Positions 48,238 to 56,942 of a DNA stretch of 64,000 bases are shown here, in pieces. The position numbers and the translations under genes are program-made. Where the stretch lies: NCBI GenBank assembly GCA_015069285.1, contig SVIX01000003.1:1-64000 (forward strand), written 5' to 3'. The notes below the pieces were generated by a model that worked only from the letters and a program-made list of their open reading frames with translations, was not told the origin of the DNA and did not search any database. Each line of letters opens with the position of its first letter. The first letter of the stretch is position 1. This DNA comes from Clostridiales bacterium (GTDB lineage: Bacteria > Bacillota > Clostridia > Christensenellales > Borkfalkiaceae).

Positions 48238-48628
48238 AAAAACGGCTTGGGCAAGCCGAGTCCCTGCAAGGGATTCGGCAACTAAATAAATCCGTGGACG
48301 GATTTGTGATATTTGTCTAAAGACAAGTGATATTGCTACGCAGTTATATTCGCCTTACGGCAGTTATATTGCCTTACGGCAGTTATATTCGCCATATGGC
48401 GAGTTAAGGATTTATTTAATATAACTTTGACTGCAAGTCGCAATCTAACGCAAAACTTGTTTTGCATATCACTTTTAGCCACAAGGCTAAAAATATAACT
48501 CATATATGTTTAATCTTTTGTGGATATGAAAAGCACACTACATTTCACTTTTAGTGAAGTATAGTGTGCTATACTTTTATTATGAACAAAAATTCCTTAA
48601 TAGGAACTGCCTAAACCAAGCCGTTTTT
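48238..48628. repeat. Hairpin array lodged in a terminator loop, site 3
   Basis: The arms AAAAACGGCTTGG (48238-48250) and CCAAGCCGTTTTT (48616-48628) are perfectly complementary. Between them is a different assortment of hairpins: GAGTCCCT/AGGGATTC, TAAATAAATCC with GGATTTATTTA (enclosing GTCT/AGAC, CGCC/GGCG and others joined by AGTTATATT or AGTGATATT), TTAGCC/GGCTAA and AGCACACTA with TAGTGTGCT. It lies between the convergent sigG and AraC genes. Confidence 0.78.
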
Positions 48629-48642
48629 GCGTGCGTAAAGTT

Positions 48643-49437
48643 CTATTTTCGTAAAGAAGACGGGTTCACGTTTGCGAGCGTTAAAAAGGTACGGTTAAAG
48701 GAACGGACGCTTTGGAAACCGCTTTCCATTGCAATTTCCAAAAAGGTTTTTTTCGTCGTTTTTATTAAATGGCTTGCAAACTCTAAACGGTATTGGTTGA
48801 CGAACGTTTTAAAATTGACGTGAAAGGCTTTATTAAATACACGCGAAAGGTGCTCGTGACAATATCCCAAATCTTTAGCCGTCGAGCGTAAGGTGATATT
48901 CTTTTGGAAATTTTTTTCCACGTAGAGAATTAACTCGCTGATAAGAGAATATTTTCTCGGCGAAGGGATGAGTTCGTTCTGCTTTAAAAAATCGTCGCAG
49001 AGGGCGTATAGACAGGCTTTTAAAGGAAGTTCGTCGGGCATTTTTACAGAAACGGAAACGGGGTAGGTCGGTTGCGTTAAGAAGGTTTTTTTGATAAACG
49101 CTTGCGTTTCTGCGCTAGGCAATAGCTTAGCGGATAATGCTTTTTTATCCTTTACGATATTCGCAAACGACGAGATAAACGAATCGGAGAAAACGATGAT
49201 AAGACATAAACAGGTTGCGTCTGCTTGATAGGAGTGCAACTGATAAGGAAAAAGTAATAAAGCCTCTCCGTTTGTTAAATTGTATTCCGTATCGTCGACT
49301 TTCGCGTTTAGCGTTCCCTCTAAAACGAAAGTAAATTCGTATCCCTTATGGATATGCGTGTCGTAAAAAATCGAACGGTAAACGCAGGCGTTAAAAATGT
49401 TGTTTCCGATTGTATTGTGCGGTTGATGAAAGAACAT
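48643..49437 (-). CDS. AraC family transcriptional regulator
   Basis: This 264-aa protein has an N-terminal cupin-like sensor domain (HIHKGYEFTFVLEGTLNAKVDDTEYNLTNGEALLLFPYQLHSYQ-type, residues about 20-75) and a C-terminal pair of helix-turn-helix motifs (about 165-264: STAKDLGYCHEHLSRVFNKAF, FLEIAMESGFQSVRSFNRTF). ATG at 49437 follows AGGGGAG. It is divergent from the glycyl-radical enzyme operon and probably controls it in response to a small ligand, perhaps the enzyme's substrate. Confidence 0.88.
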   Translation of the reverse strand: MFFHQPHNTIGNNIFNACVYRSIFYDTHIHKGYEFTFVLEGTLNAKVDDTEYNLTNGEALLLFPYQLHSYQADATCLCLIIVFSDSFISSFANIVKDKKALSAKLLPSAETQAFIKKTFLTQPTYPVSVSVKMPDELPLKACLYALCDDFLKQNELIPSPRKYSLISELILYVEKNFQKNITLRSTAKDLGYCHEHLSRVFNKAFHVNFKTFVNQYRLEFASHLIKTTKKTFLEIAMESGFQSVRSFNRTFLTLANVNPSSLRK

Positions 49438-49473
49438 AGCGCTCCCCTCTAAAAAAATCAATTTATGGCTAAT

Positions 49474-49502
49474 ATTATACAATTTATTGCGAGAAAAGTC
49501 AA
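49474..49502 (-). promoter_or_regulatory. Promoter of the AraC gene
   Basis: On the minus strand TTGACT (49497-49502) and TATAAT (49474-49479) are 17 bp apart. It overlaps the -35 side of the divergent promoter. Confidence 0.7.
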
Positions 49503-49513
49503 ATAAAAAATGC

Positions 49514-49519
49514 TATAAT
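49514..49519 (+). promoter_or_regulatory. -10 box of the glycyl-radical enzyme operon
   Basis: TATAAT at 49514-49519 has GAGAAA where a -35 should be. A poor -35 facing an AraC gene suggests activator dependence. Confidence 0.55.
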
Positions 49520-49537
49520 AAAGAAAAGGAGTAAGAA

Positions 49538-50383
49538 ATGTTGGGGAAAGTTTTTTCGATAGAAGAATTTGCGACCTTTGACGGACCGGGGATACGCACG
49601 ACGGTATTTTTAAAAGGTTGTCCGTTAAAATGTACGTGGTGTCACAATCCCGAAGGGCAAAGCTTTCAAACGGAATACATAAGAAGTCCGAACGGTTGTA
49701 TAGGTTGCAAAGCTTGCGAACGGGCGGGAACGAAGAAGGACGGAAAAGTCGTTTTGACGGCGGACAGTATCGCCGTTTGTCCGAGAAATTTGGTACGCCA
49801 ATGCGGAGAGGATTATACGGCGGAGGCGTTGGCGAAAAAGCTGTTGAAAAACGAGGAATTTATGCGTTCGTCGGGAGGAGGGGTTACCTTTTCGGGCGGT
49901 GAACCGCTTTCACACGCGGAGTTTATTATAGAGTGTATTTCCAAATTAAACGGTTTGTCTACGGCGTTACAAACGAGCGGATTTTCCAGCGGGGAAACGT
50001 TCGAACGGGTGTTAAACGCGGTGGATTACGTTTTGTACGATTTGAAAATTATCGACGAAGAAAGACATAAAAAATATTGTGGCGTCAGCAACCGTTCTAT
50101 TTTGGAAAATTACGCTACGCTGGCGCGTAGCGGTAAAAAGTTCGTGACGAGGATTCCGCTTATTCCAAGCGTAACGGACACGGACGAGAATTTGGAGGCA
50201 ATCGCGAAGTTTATGCAAAAAAATGGCGTAAACTACGTAGAGCTTTTGCCGTATAACCGTTTTGCGGGTAGTAAATATGCGTCCGTTTTGCGGGAATACG
50301 TAGTGGATTTTGACGAAAGTCAAGAAGTGAATAAAGGCGAAAAGATATTTGAAAAATATAATATAAATTATAAAATTATGTAA
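49538..50383 (+). CDS. Glycyl-radical enzyme activating protein (radical SAM)
   Basis: This 281-aa enzyme installs the glycyl radical on its partner. The radical SAM cluster is C28/C32/C35 in KGCPLKCTWCHNPEG. A short ferredoxin-like insert follows with C54, C57, C60 and C81, enough for one extra [4Fe-4S] cluster. Many activases of this group have two. SSGGGVTFSGGEPLSH is the glycine-rich SAM motif. The downstream gene starts 12 bp later and is surely its substrate. It is distinct from the PFL activase at 53349. Confidence 0.92.
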   Translation: MLGKVFSIEEFATFDGPGIRTTVFLKGCPLKCTWCHNPEGQSFQTEYIRSPNGCIGCKACERAGTKKDGKVVLTADSIAVCPRNLVRQCGEDYTAEALAKKLLKNEEFMRSSGGGVTFSGGEPLSHAEFIIECISKLNGLSTALQTSGFSSGETFERVLNAVDYVLYDLKIIDEERHKKYCGVSNRSILENYATLARSGKKFVTRIPLIPSVTDTDENLEAIAKFMQKNGVNYVELLPYNRFAGSKYASVLREYVVDFDESQEVNKGEKIFEKYNINYKIM

Positions 50384-50394
50384 GGAGAATTCAG

Positions 50395-52410
50395 ATGACG
50401 GAACGTGTAAAAAAACAATTAGAACTTCTTAAAAAAAGAGAATACAGAAAACTTAGAAGCGAGTTGCCCGCAACGACTGCAACGGAGCAAAAGGGCGAAC
50501 TTTCCGATATGGAATATTTTACCTTTTATTTTGAAACGGTTTTGGGGGAAGAAACTCCGCGTTTTTACGGCGACGATATATTCGGGTTTTACCGTAGCAA
50601 AAGTAAATTGCCACGCTTCGTAGGCGTGCACGTCGGAGGGAACGTGACGGTAGATTACAAAACCTTCCTTGAAGTTGGGCTTTCGGGGATTCGTGAAAAG
50701 ATTATGCAGTACGCGCCGAACGCAAAAGACGACGAGGCGAAAGAGTTTTATGCGTGCGGGTTGCGTTGCTTGGACGCAATGGAAGGAATTGCGGTAAAAT
50801 ACCGCGACGAGGCGAAGAAAACGGGAAACCAAAAATTATACGACGCGCTTTGTCAAGTGCCTTTTAAGGGGGCGAGAGATTATTACGAAGCGCTCGTCGG
50901 CGTAAAATTTTTAAACTACGTTTTGCGTGTCCCTGCGTTTCATATTACCTTTGGACGCTTTGATAATTATATGCGTCCGTATTACCGCGCCTCCCTTCAA
51001 AAGGGTGTGACGGAAGAAGAAATTTTAGAGCTTACCCAGCTTTTCTTTATCTCTTTGAATTTTGATTCGGATTTGTATAGCGCCGTGCAACTTGGCGACA
51101 ACGGAATGAGTATGCTCGTCGGCGGTTACGATAAGCAGGGCAACGAAACGTTTGACGAGTTGTCGGAAATTTGTTTGACTGCGTCTGAATCGCTTTGCTT
51201 AATCGACCCGAAAATCAATATCCGTGTAAATAAAAATACACCCCTTTCGCTGTACGAGAGAGGTGCGAAATTGACAAAACAAGGTTTGGGTTTCCCGCAG
51301 TATTGTAACGACGACGTCGTTATTGAAGGACTTGTGGCGCTTGGGTACGACTTGGAAGACGCACGAGATTATTCGGTGGCGGCTTGCTGGGAATTTATTC
51401 CCTCTGGTTGCGGGGCGGAAACGCCGAACGCCGGGCATATGAATTTTCCGTTAATGGTAGACCGCGCGCTCAAAACGGGCTTGGTGTATTCGGAAACGTT
51501 TGAGGATTTTATGAAACGGGTAAAGCGGGAAATTCGCTTACAAGGAGCAGGATTACGCGACTCTGTGAATCAGGGCTTGGTTAATCCTCCTAGGATGTGT
51601 AACGTTGCGTTATCCCTTTTCATCTCGCCTTGTATAGAACGCGGACGAGGGCTTTATGACGGTGGAGCAAAGTACAACAATTACGGATTCCACGGCGCGG
51701 GTATTGCTATTGCGGCAGATGCGTTGGAGGCGATAGAACGCGCGGTGTATATTGATAAAATCGTCACGAAAGAAGAATTGATCCGCGCATTGAACGCCAA
51801 TTTCGAGGGCTACGAACCGCTCCGTCAAAAGCTTATCGCATATCCGAAAATGGGCAACAACGAGGAGAGCGTAGATAAGAAGGCGATAGAACTTATAGAT
51901 TGCTACGCGAAAGATATGAGCGGTAAATATTGTACGAGTGGCGGTATTTTCCGCGCCGGGACGGGAAGCGCGCAGGCGTATATTTCGGCAGGAAAAGAAG
52001 TAGGCGCAACCGCCGACGGCAGAAAGGCGTTTGAACCGTTGCCGTGCAGTTACGCGCCTTCGCTTACCGCGCGTTTGAACGGACCGCTTTCCGCCGTGCA
52101 ATCGTTTACCAAATACGATTTAAAAAATATTATCAACGGCGGACCGTTTACTATCGAAATTCACGATACCGTGTTCCGCAACGAAGAGGGAGAAAAGAAG
52201 GTCGCGATGCTCGTAAAATCGTTTATAGACAGAGGCGGTCATCAAATGCAAATCAACGCGATTAACCGTGACAGACTTTTAGACGCACAGGCGAACCCCG
52301 AAAACTATCCGAACTTAATCGTTCGTGTTTGGGGTTGGAGCGGATATTTCACGGAATTGGATAAAGCGTACCAAGACCAAATTATAAAGCGTACGGAATT
52401 TTCCGTCTAA
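50395..52410 (+). CDS. Short glycyl-radical enzyme of unknown substrate
   Basis: This 671-aa member of the PFL/glycyl-radical family has the glycyl motif IVRVWGWSGYF (radical glycine G647) close to the C-terminus, preceded by RGGHQMQINAINRDRLLDAQANPENYPNL. The active-site cysteine is C331 in VAACWEFIPSGC. It is followed by W-E, not by a second cysteine as in PFL, so it is a dehydratase/lyase-like enzyme, with E333 as possible base. Known eliminases (glycerol, choline, hydroxyproline, isethionate) are about 780-850 aa; this one is markedly shorter. The substrate is unknown. Confidence 0.88.
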   Translation: MTERVKKQLELLKKREYRKLRSELPATTATEQKGELSDMEYFTFYFETVLGEETPRFYGDDIFGFYRSKSKLPRFVGVHVGGNVTVDYKTFLEVGLSGIREKIMQYAPNAKDDEAKEFYACGLRCLDAMEGIAVKYRDEAKKTGNQKLYDALCQVPFKGARDYYEALVGVKFLNYVLRVPAFHITFGRFDNYMRPYYRASLQKGVTEEEILELTQLFFISLNFDSDLYSAVQLGDNGMSMLVGGYDKQGNETFDELSEICLTASESLCLIDPKINIRVNKNTPLSLYERGAKLTKQGLGFPQYCNDDVVIEGLVALGYDLEDARDYSVAACWEFIPSGCGAETPNAGHMNFPLMVDRALKTGLVYSETFEDFMKRVKREIRLQGAGLRDSVNQGLVNPPRMCNVALSLFISPCIERGRGLYDGGAKYNNYGFHGAGIAIAADALEAIERAVYIDKIVTKEELIRALNANFEGYEPLRQKLIAYPKMGNNEESVDKKAIELIDCYAKDMSGKYCTSGGIFRAGTGSAQAYISAGKEVGATADGRKAFEPLPCSYAPSLTARLNGPLSAVQSFTKYDLKNIINGGPFTIEIHDTVFRNEEGEKKVAMLVKSFIDRGGHQMQINAINRDRLLDAQANPENYPNLIVRVWGWSGYFTELDKAYQDQIIKRTEFSV

Positions 52411-52415
52411 TAAAA

Positions 52416-52452
52416 GTTACGCCGTGTGGAACGCCACACGGCGTAACGTTTT
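52416..52452 (+). terminator. Terminator after the glycyl-radical enzyme
   Basis: GTTACGCCGTGTGG (52416-52429) pairs perfectly with CCACACGGCGTAAC (52434-52447), followed by GTTTT. Confidence 0.88.
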
Positions 52453-52515
52453 ATTGCGTGCGGTTAGGCTATACGGAAAAGTAAAATACTTGATAGCGGA
52501 TAGTTGTTAAAAGGG

Positions 52516-52544
52516 TTGACTTTTTCGGCGAAACGGTGTATACT
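52516..52544 (+). promoter_or_regulatory. Promoter of the GtrA-family gene
   Basis: TTGACT (52516-52521) and TATACT (52539-52544) with a 17-bp spacer. Confidence 0.7.
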
Positions 52545-52574
52545 GTAAAGAAAAAAGCAGGGAATAAAAAAGAA

Positions 52575-53066
52575 ATGGGTGCGCAAACGAAAAAACAGAT
52601 TTTTATGGAAATTATCCGTTTTTTGCTCGTCGGAGGACTTGCAACGCTCGTGGATTATGTTACCTTTTGGTTGTTCGACGCCCTGTTGTTCCCCCGTATA
52701 TTGCCAACGCAAATACGAGCTTGGGAAACGGTCGCGCTTATTTTTTCGACGGCAATAGGCTTTTGCGTGGGGCTGACGGTGAATTGGATATTGTCGGTAC
52801 GCTTCGTTTTCCGCGAGGTGAGAAACGAGGAGGAGGCAAAGTCTAAAAAATCTTTCGCCGTATTTGCGCTTATCGGACTGTTAGGGCTTGCTTTGACGGA
52901 AATCGGCGTCGTAACGCTCGTTGCCCTTCTTCCGGATATAACCTTTTTAGGGAAAACGGCGTTTTTTGGAACGGCGTGGAAAAAATGGATAGCCAAAGCC
53001 GTGATGACGGGCGTGGTGCTCGTTTTCAATTATTTAGGCAGGAAGGTATTTATTTTTAAATCGTAA
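52575..53066 (+). CDS. GtrA family membrane protein
   Basis: This 163-aa protein has four membrane helices and the GtrA pattern: FLLVGGLATLVDYVTFWLF, a conserved FCVGLTVNWILSVRFVF after the second helix, and FNYLGRKVFIFKS at the C-terminus. The family flips lipid-linked sugars or supports cell-surface glycosylation. The ATG at 52575 follows CAGGGA. An earlier in-frame GTG at 52536 overlaps the -10 box. It stands alone between two operons. Confidence 0.87.
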   Translation: MGAQTKKQIFMEIIRFLLVGGLATLVDYVTFWLFDALLFPRILPTQIRAWETVALIFSTAIGFCVGLTVNWILSVRFVFREVRNEEEAKSKKSFAVFALIGLLGLALTEIGVVTLVALLPDITFLGKTAFFGTAWKKWIAKAVMTGVVLVFNYLGRKVFIFKS

Positions 53067-53204
53067 AAAATATTTTGTAAAAAACGCCTTTAAATTATTG
53101 AAATTTCTTTGCGTTTGGTTTATAATAAAGATAGGCGTTTATATATAAATATATAAAGCGTTTTATAGAGGAAAAAATTGTCGCGTAATTTTTTGCCGAA
53201 AGGC

Positions 53205-53233
53205 TTGACAAATTTGGACGTACCTGTTATAAT
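53205..53233 (+). promoter_or_regulatory. Promoter of the pfl operon
   Basis: TTGACA (53205-53210) and TATAAT (53228-53233) with a 17-bp spacer, predicting a start near 53240 and a leader of about 110 nt. Confidence 0.8.
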
Positions 53234-53250
53234 AGTGTCGGACTAAAGGG

Positions 53251-53283
53251 GCGTCGCGCGGTAGTATGCGTGTCGCTTTTTTT
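53251..53283 (+). promoter_or_regulatory. Terminator-like hairpin in the pfl operon leader
   Basis: GCGTCGCGC (53251-53259) pairs with GCGTGTCGC (53268-53276), with one T-T mismatch and one G-U pair, and seven T follow. Because it lies between promoter and first gene it may act as an attenuator. Confidence 0.55.
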
Positions 53284-53348
53284 GGAGAAAAGCCTTCCGT
53301 CTATAAAATATAGAGAAATACCGTTTATCAAATAAGGAGGAAAGAGAG

Positions 53349-54083
53349 ATGACGGGTCGTATACATTCTTTCGAATCCTTTGGTACGGTGGACGGACCGG
53401 GTATCCGTTTCGTCGTGTTTTTACAAGGCTGTCCTCTTCGTTGTAAATATTGCCATAACCCCGATACTTGGGGAAAGGGCGGACAAGAATATTCGGTAGA
53501 GGAAGTAGTCAATCGGGTATTGCGCTATAAAAACTATTTTGGCGAGAAGGGCGGAATTACCGTTTCGGGCGGAGAACCGCTTTTGCAGATAGAGTTCGTA
53601 ACGGAGTTATTTACCGCGTTAAAAGCCAAAGGGGTTCACACCTGCGTAGATACTTCGGGCGTCACCTTTGACGAAAACAACGCCGACTCGGTAGAAAAAC
53701 ATAAAAAATTACTTGCCGTCACCGATTTATTCTTGCTCGATATCAAACATATCGACGATAAAGCTTGTAAAGAATTAACGGGGCAAGGCAACGGAAAGAC
53801 TTTGGCGTTCGCGAAGTTTTTGAGCGAGAACGGCAAAGTGATATGGATACGGCAGGTGCTCGTGCCCAATATCACGGACGACGACGAGAGCTTGAAACGA
53901 ACGAGAGCCTTTTTGGATACGCTCAAAACGGTGGAAAGGGTGGAAGTATTGCCCTATCATACCTTGGGGGTTGTGAAATACGAAAAGCTCGGTTTAGAAT
54001 ATCCGTTAAAAGAGGTAGAACCGCCTAAAAAGGAACGGGTACAAAACGCAAAACGGATTTTATTTGGAGAGAATTATGACTGA
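53349..54083 (+). CDS. pflA: Pyruvate formate-lyase activating enzyme
   Basis: This 244-aa radical SAM enzyme creates the glycyl radical of PFL. The cluster cysteines are C28, C32 and C35 in QGCPLRCKYCHNPDTW. GGITVSGGEPLLQ and LLDIKHIDD follow as in PflA. It lacks the ferredoxin insert of the activase at 49538. The start follows TAAGGAGGAAAG. It overlaps the thioredoxin gene by 8 bp and is upstream of the split pfl genes, its presumed targets. Confidence 0.94.
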   Translation: MTGRIHSFESFGTVDGPGIRFVVFLQGCPLRCKYCHNPDTWGKGGQEYSVEEVVNRVLRYKNYFGEKGGITVSGGEPLLQIEFVTELFTALKAKGVHTCVDTSGVTFDENNADSVEKHKKLLAVTDLFLLDIKHIDDKACKELTGQGNGKTLAFAKFLSENGKVIWIRQVLVPNITDDDESLKRTRAFLDTLKTVERVEVLPYHTLGVVKYEKLGLEYPLKEVEPPKKERVQNAKRILFGENYD

Positions 54084-54390
54084 GGAATTGAAAGCAAAGT
54101 TAAAGGGTCTTTGTTGCGTGGAAGTAAGCGGTGAATCTTGTGCGAATTGCTTGACTTTGATGCCTTTGTTGGATAAGCTCGTCGGCGCGCGCGAGGATAT
54201 AAAGCTCGTGCACGTGGAGGCGGATTATTCGACGACGGCGTTGATGGAAGAGTGGGACGTAGCGAAAGTGCCTACGATTTTGCTTATGAACGACGGGGAA
54301 ATATTTGCCCGTTGCACGGGTTTTCAACCCGAAGAAATTTTAGAGCTTTGGTTGGACGCAAAGATAGAAGAATTTAAATCGTCCAAATGA
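54076..54390 (+). CDS. Thioredoxin-family protein in the pfl operon
   Basis: This 104-aa protein has a thioredoxin fold with the active site C22-A-N-C25 (SGESCANCLTLMPLLDKL) instead of CGPC, and the cis-proline segment VAKVPTILLMNDG. The ATG at 54076 lies inside the end of pflA; the overlap of 8 bp suggests coupled translation. It may protect or reduce cysteines of PFL or its activase, but that role is inferred only from position. Confidence 0.82.
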   Translation: MTEELKAKLKGLCCVEVSGESCANCLTLMPLLDKLVGAREDIKLVHVEADYSTTALMEEWDVAKVPTILLMNDGEIFARCTGFQPEEILELWLDAKIEEFKSSK

Positions 54391-54471
54391 TTACGGCAAT
54401 TATTTACGCTTTTAAAAGGAGCGTAAATAGAAATAAATAAAGAACAAAAAATTATTTTTAGGAGTACTGAT

Positions 54472-56505
54472 ATGATGCAATACAAAGGTTGGGAAGGATT
54501 CGTTCCCGGTAAATGGTGCGACGACGAAGTAAACGTTCGCGATTTCATTCAGCGTAACTATACGCCTTACGAAGGGGACGCAAGCTTCCTCGCTCCGGCA
54601 ACGGACGCAACGAAAAAGCTTTGGCAAATCGTTTGTGATTTGACCAAAAAAGAACTCGCAAACGGCGGTGTTTTAAACGCGGATACGAAAATTATTTCGA
54701 CGCTTACCTCGCACGGCGCGGGTTATTTGGATAAGGACCTCGAAAAAATCGTAGGTTTGCAAACGGACGAACCGTTCAAGCGTGCGTTACAACCCTTCGG
54801 CGGTATCCGTATGTCGGAAGGCGCGTTGGAAATGTACGGTTATAAATTGGACGAAAACGTAAAAGAAATTTTCACGAAATACCGCAAGACGCACAACGAA
54901 GGTGTGTTCGACGTATATACGCCTGAAATGAGAGCGGCGCGTTCGGCGCACATTTTGACGGGTTTACCCGACGCGTACGGCCGTGGTAGAATTATCGGCG
55001 ACTATCGTCGTGTTGCCCTTTACGGCGTAGATTATCTTATCCAAAAGAAGGAAGAAGATAAACTTGCAATGAGCGGGGATATGACTCCCGATAAGGTAAG
55101 AAACCGTGAAGAAGTAGCGGACCAAGTAAAAGCGCTCAAAGCGTTAAAGCAAATGGCTGCTATCTACGGTTGCGATATTTCCAAGCCCGCTGAAACGGCG
55201 CAACAAGCTATCCAAGCTTTGTATTTTGGTTACCTTGCGGCGGTAAAAGACCAAAACGGTGCGGCGATGTCCATCGGTAGAAATACTACCTTCCTTGATA
55301 TTTATATTCAACGCGACCTTGAAAAAGGAATTATTACGGAAGAACAAGCGCAAGAATTTATCGACCATTTCGTTATGAAACTCCGTATCGTGAAGTTTAT
55401 GAGAACGAAAGAATACAACGAATTGTTCTCGGGCGACCCTACTTGGGTTACCGAATCTATCGGCGGTATGGGCGTAGACGGTCGTTCGCTCGTCACCAAG
55501 ACGTCGTTTCGTATCTTGCACACGCTTGACAACCTCGGTCCTGCACCCGAACCTAACCTTACGGTGCTTTGGTCGAAGAGATTGCCCGTAGCGTTCAAGA
55601 GATATTGCGCGGATATTTCCATTCGTACCTCCTCCATTCAATACGAAAGCGACGATTTGATGCGTCCTGAAATGGGCGACGATTACGCAATCGCTTGTTG
55701 CGTAAGCTGTATGCAAGTCGGTAAAGATATGCAATTCTTCGGCGCGAGAGCGAACCTTGCAAAATGCTTGTTGTACGCTATTAACGGCGGTAAAGACGAG
55801 CTTATGAAGGATAAAGTGACGGGCAAGCCCATGCAGGTTTCCCCTGAATTTATGCCTATCTTCGGCAACGACGCGCTCAACTACGAAGAAGTTATCGCGA
55901 AGTTCGATAACATGATGACGTGGCTTGCGGACTTGTACGTAAACACGCTCAACCTTATCCATTATATGCACGATAAGTACAGCTACGAAGCGTTGGAGAT
56001 GGCTTTGCACGACACCAAAGTTCGTCGTTTCTTCGCAACGGGTATCGCAGGTCTTTCCTGCGCGGCTGACTCCTTGTCTGCAATCAAGTACGCGAAGGTA
56101 TATCCTATCCGTAACGAGGACGGTATCGTAGTAGATTACCGTATTGAAGGGGAGTATCCTAAGTACGGTAACAACGACGATAGAGCGGACGAAATTGCCG
56201 TTTGGATTTTGAAGACGTTTATGAAGAAGGTTAAGAGCCACTACACCTATCGTGACAGCGTGCCCACGACTTCTATCTTGACGATTACTTCCAACGTCGT
56301 TTACGGTAAAAAGACGGGTAACACGCCTGACGGAAGAAGAGGCGGAACGCCCCTTGCGCCCGGTGCGAACCCGATGCACGGCAGAGATTGCAACGGCGCG
56401 TTGGCGTCGCTTGAGTCGGTGGCAAAACTGCCTTACGAATATTCGAGAGACGGTATTTCCAACACCTTCTCGATTACCCCGCAATCCCTTGGTAAAGAGG
56501 ACTAA
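54472..56505 (+). CDS. pflB: Pyruvate formate-lyase body, lacking the glycyl-radical domain
   Basis: This 677-aa protein is the main part of formate C-acetyltransferase, which cleaves pyruvate with CoA to acetyl-CoA and formate. The catalytic cysteine pair is C409-C410 in [56 protein letters not shown] and [27 protein letters not shown] are intact. It stops at [14 protein letters not shown], exactly where whole PFLs (about 750-760 aa) run on into the glycyl-radical domain. That domain is encoded 52 bp downstream. SCM replaces the usual SPM after the cysteines. Confidence 0.93.
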   Translation: MMQYKGWEGFVPGKWCDDEVNVRDFIQRNYTPYEGDASFLAPATDATKKLWQIVCDLTKKELANGGVLNADTKIISTLTSHGAGYLDKDLEKIVGLQTDEPFKRALQPFGGIRMSEGALEMYGYKLDENVKEIFTKYRKTHNEGVFDVYTPEMRAARSAHILTGLPDAYGRGRIIGDYRRVALYGVDYLIQKKEEDKLAMSGDMTPDKVRNREEVADQVKALKALKQMAAIYGCDISKPAETAQQAIQALYFGYLAAVKDQNGAAMSIGRNTTFLDIYIQRDLEKGIITEEQAQEFIDHFVMKLRIVKFMRTKEYNELFSGDPTWVTESIGGMGVDGRSLVTKTSFRILHTLDNLGPAPEPNLTVLWSKRLPVAFKRYCADISIRTSSIQYESDDLMRPEMGDDYAIACCVSCMQVGKDMQFFGARANLAKCLLYAINGGKDELMKDKVTGKPMQVSPEFMPIFGNDALNYEEVIAKFDNMMTWLADLYVNTLNLIHYMHDKYSYEALEMALHDTKVRRFFATGIAGLSCAADSLSAIKYAKVYPIRNEDGIVVDYRIEGEYPKYGNNDDRADEIAVWILKTFMKKVKSHYTYRDSVPTTSILTITSNVVYGKKTGNTPDGRRGGTPLAPGANPMHGRDCNGALASLESVAKLPYEYSRDGISNTFSITPQSLGKED

Positions 56506-56557
56506 TTGCAAAAGTGCTATTTTATAGCATAAAATAAATAAAAAAGGAGAAATTATT

Positions 56558-56791
56558 ATGTCGACCAGAGTTGATAATCTTGTAAATATGTTAGACGGCT
56601 ACGTCGGTGACGGCGGTTACCATTTGAACGTAAACGTGTTCAACCGCGAAACGTTGTTGGACGCGCAAGCGCATCCTGAAAAATATCCCCAACTTACCAT
56701 TCGTGTATCGGGATATGCCGTAAACTTTATTAAGCTTACGAAGGAGCAACAAGACGACGTTATTTCGAGAACGATTCACGAATCTATGTAA
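56558..56791 (+). CDS. Separate PFL glycyl-radical domain (GrcA-like)
   Basis: This 77-aa protein is the C-terminal domain of PFL as its own gene: [42 protein letters not shown], and the radical loop [24 protein letters not shown] with radical glycine G52. It has its own AAAAAGGAG ribosome site and ATG. In E. coli the similar GrcA (YfiD) is a spare part for oxygen-damaged PFL. Here the main PFL has no such domain, so this protein must supply the radical. A terminator follows. Confidence 0.93.
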   Translation: MSTRVDNLVNMLDGYVGDGGYHLNVNVFNRETLLDAQAHPEKYPQLTIRVSGYAVNFIKLTKEQQDDVISRTIHESM

Positions 56792-56830
56792 CCTCGTTTA
56801 AAGTTCAAATAAAAGTATAAAAGGCAAAAA

Positions 56831-56863
56831 ACCGCCGTCGCGTTAAACACGACGGCGGTTTTT
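56831..56863 (+). terminator. Terminator of the pfl operon
   Basis: ACCGCCGTCG (56831-56840) pairs with CGACGGCGGT (56850-56859), ending in TTTTT. Confidence 0.88.
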
Positions 56864-56869
56864 AAAAAA

Positions 56870-56922
56870 GGCTCTGTCAAAAATAGATTTTTTGTTAATC
56901 AATCATTCTTTGTGATATAGCC
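56870..56922. repeat. Short (53-bp) derivative of the MITE-like palindrome
   Basis: GGCTCTGTCAAAAATAGATT at the left and TTGTGATATAGCC at the right are the ends of the 182-bp element with the centre deleted. It lies between the pfl terminator and the next gene, 12 bp before that gene's ribosome site. Confidence 0.7.
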
Positions 56923-56942
56923 TTACAAAAAAAGGAGGAATT

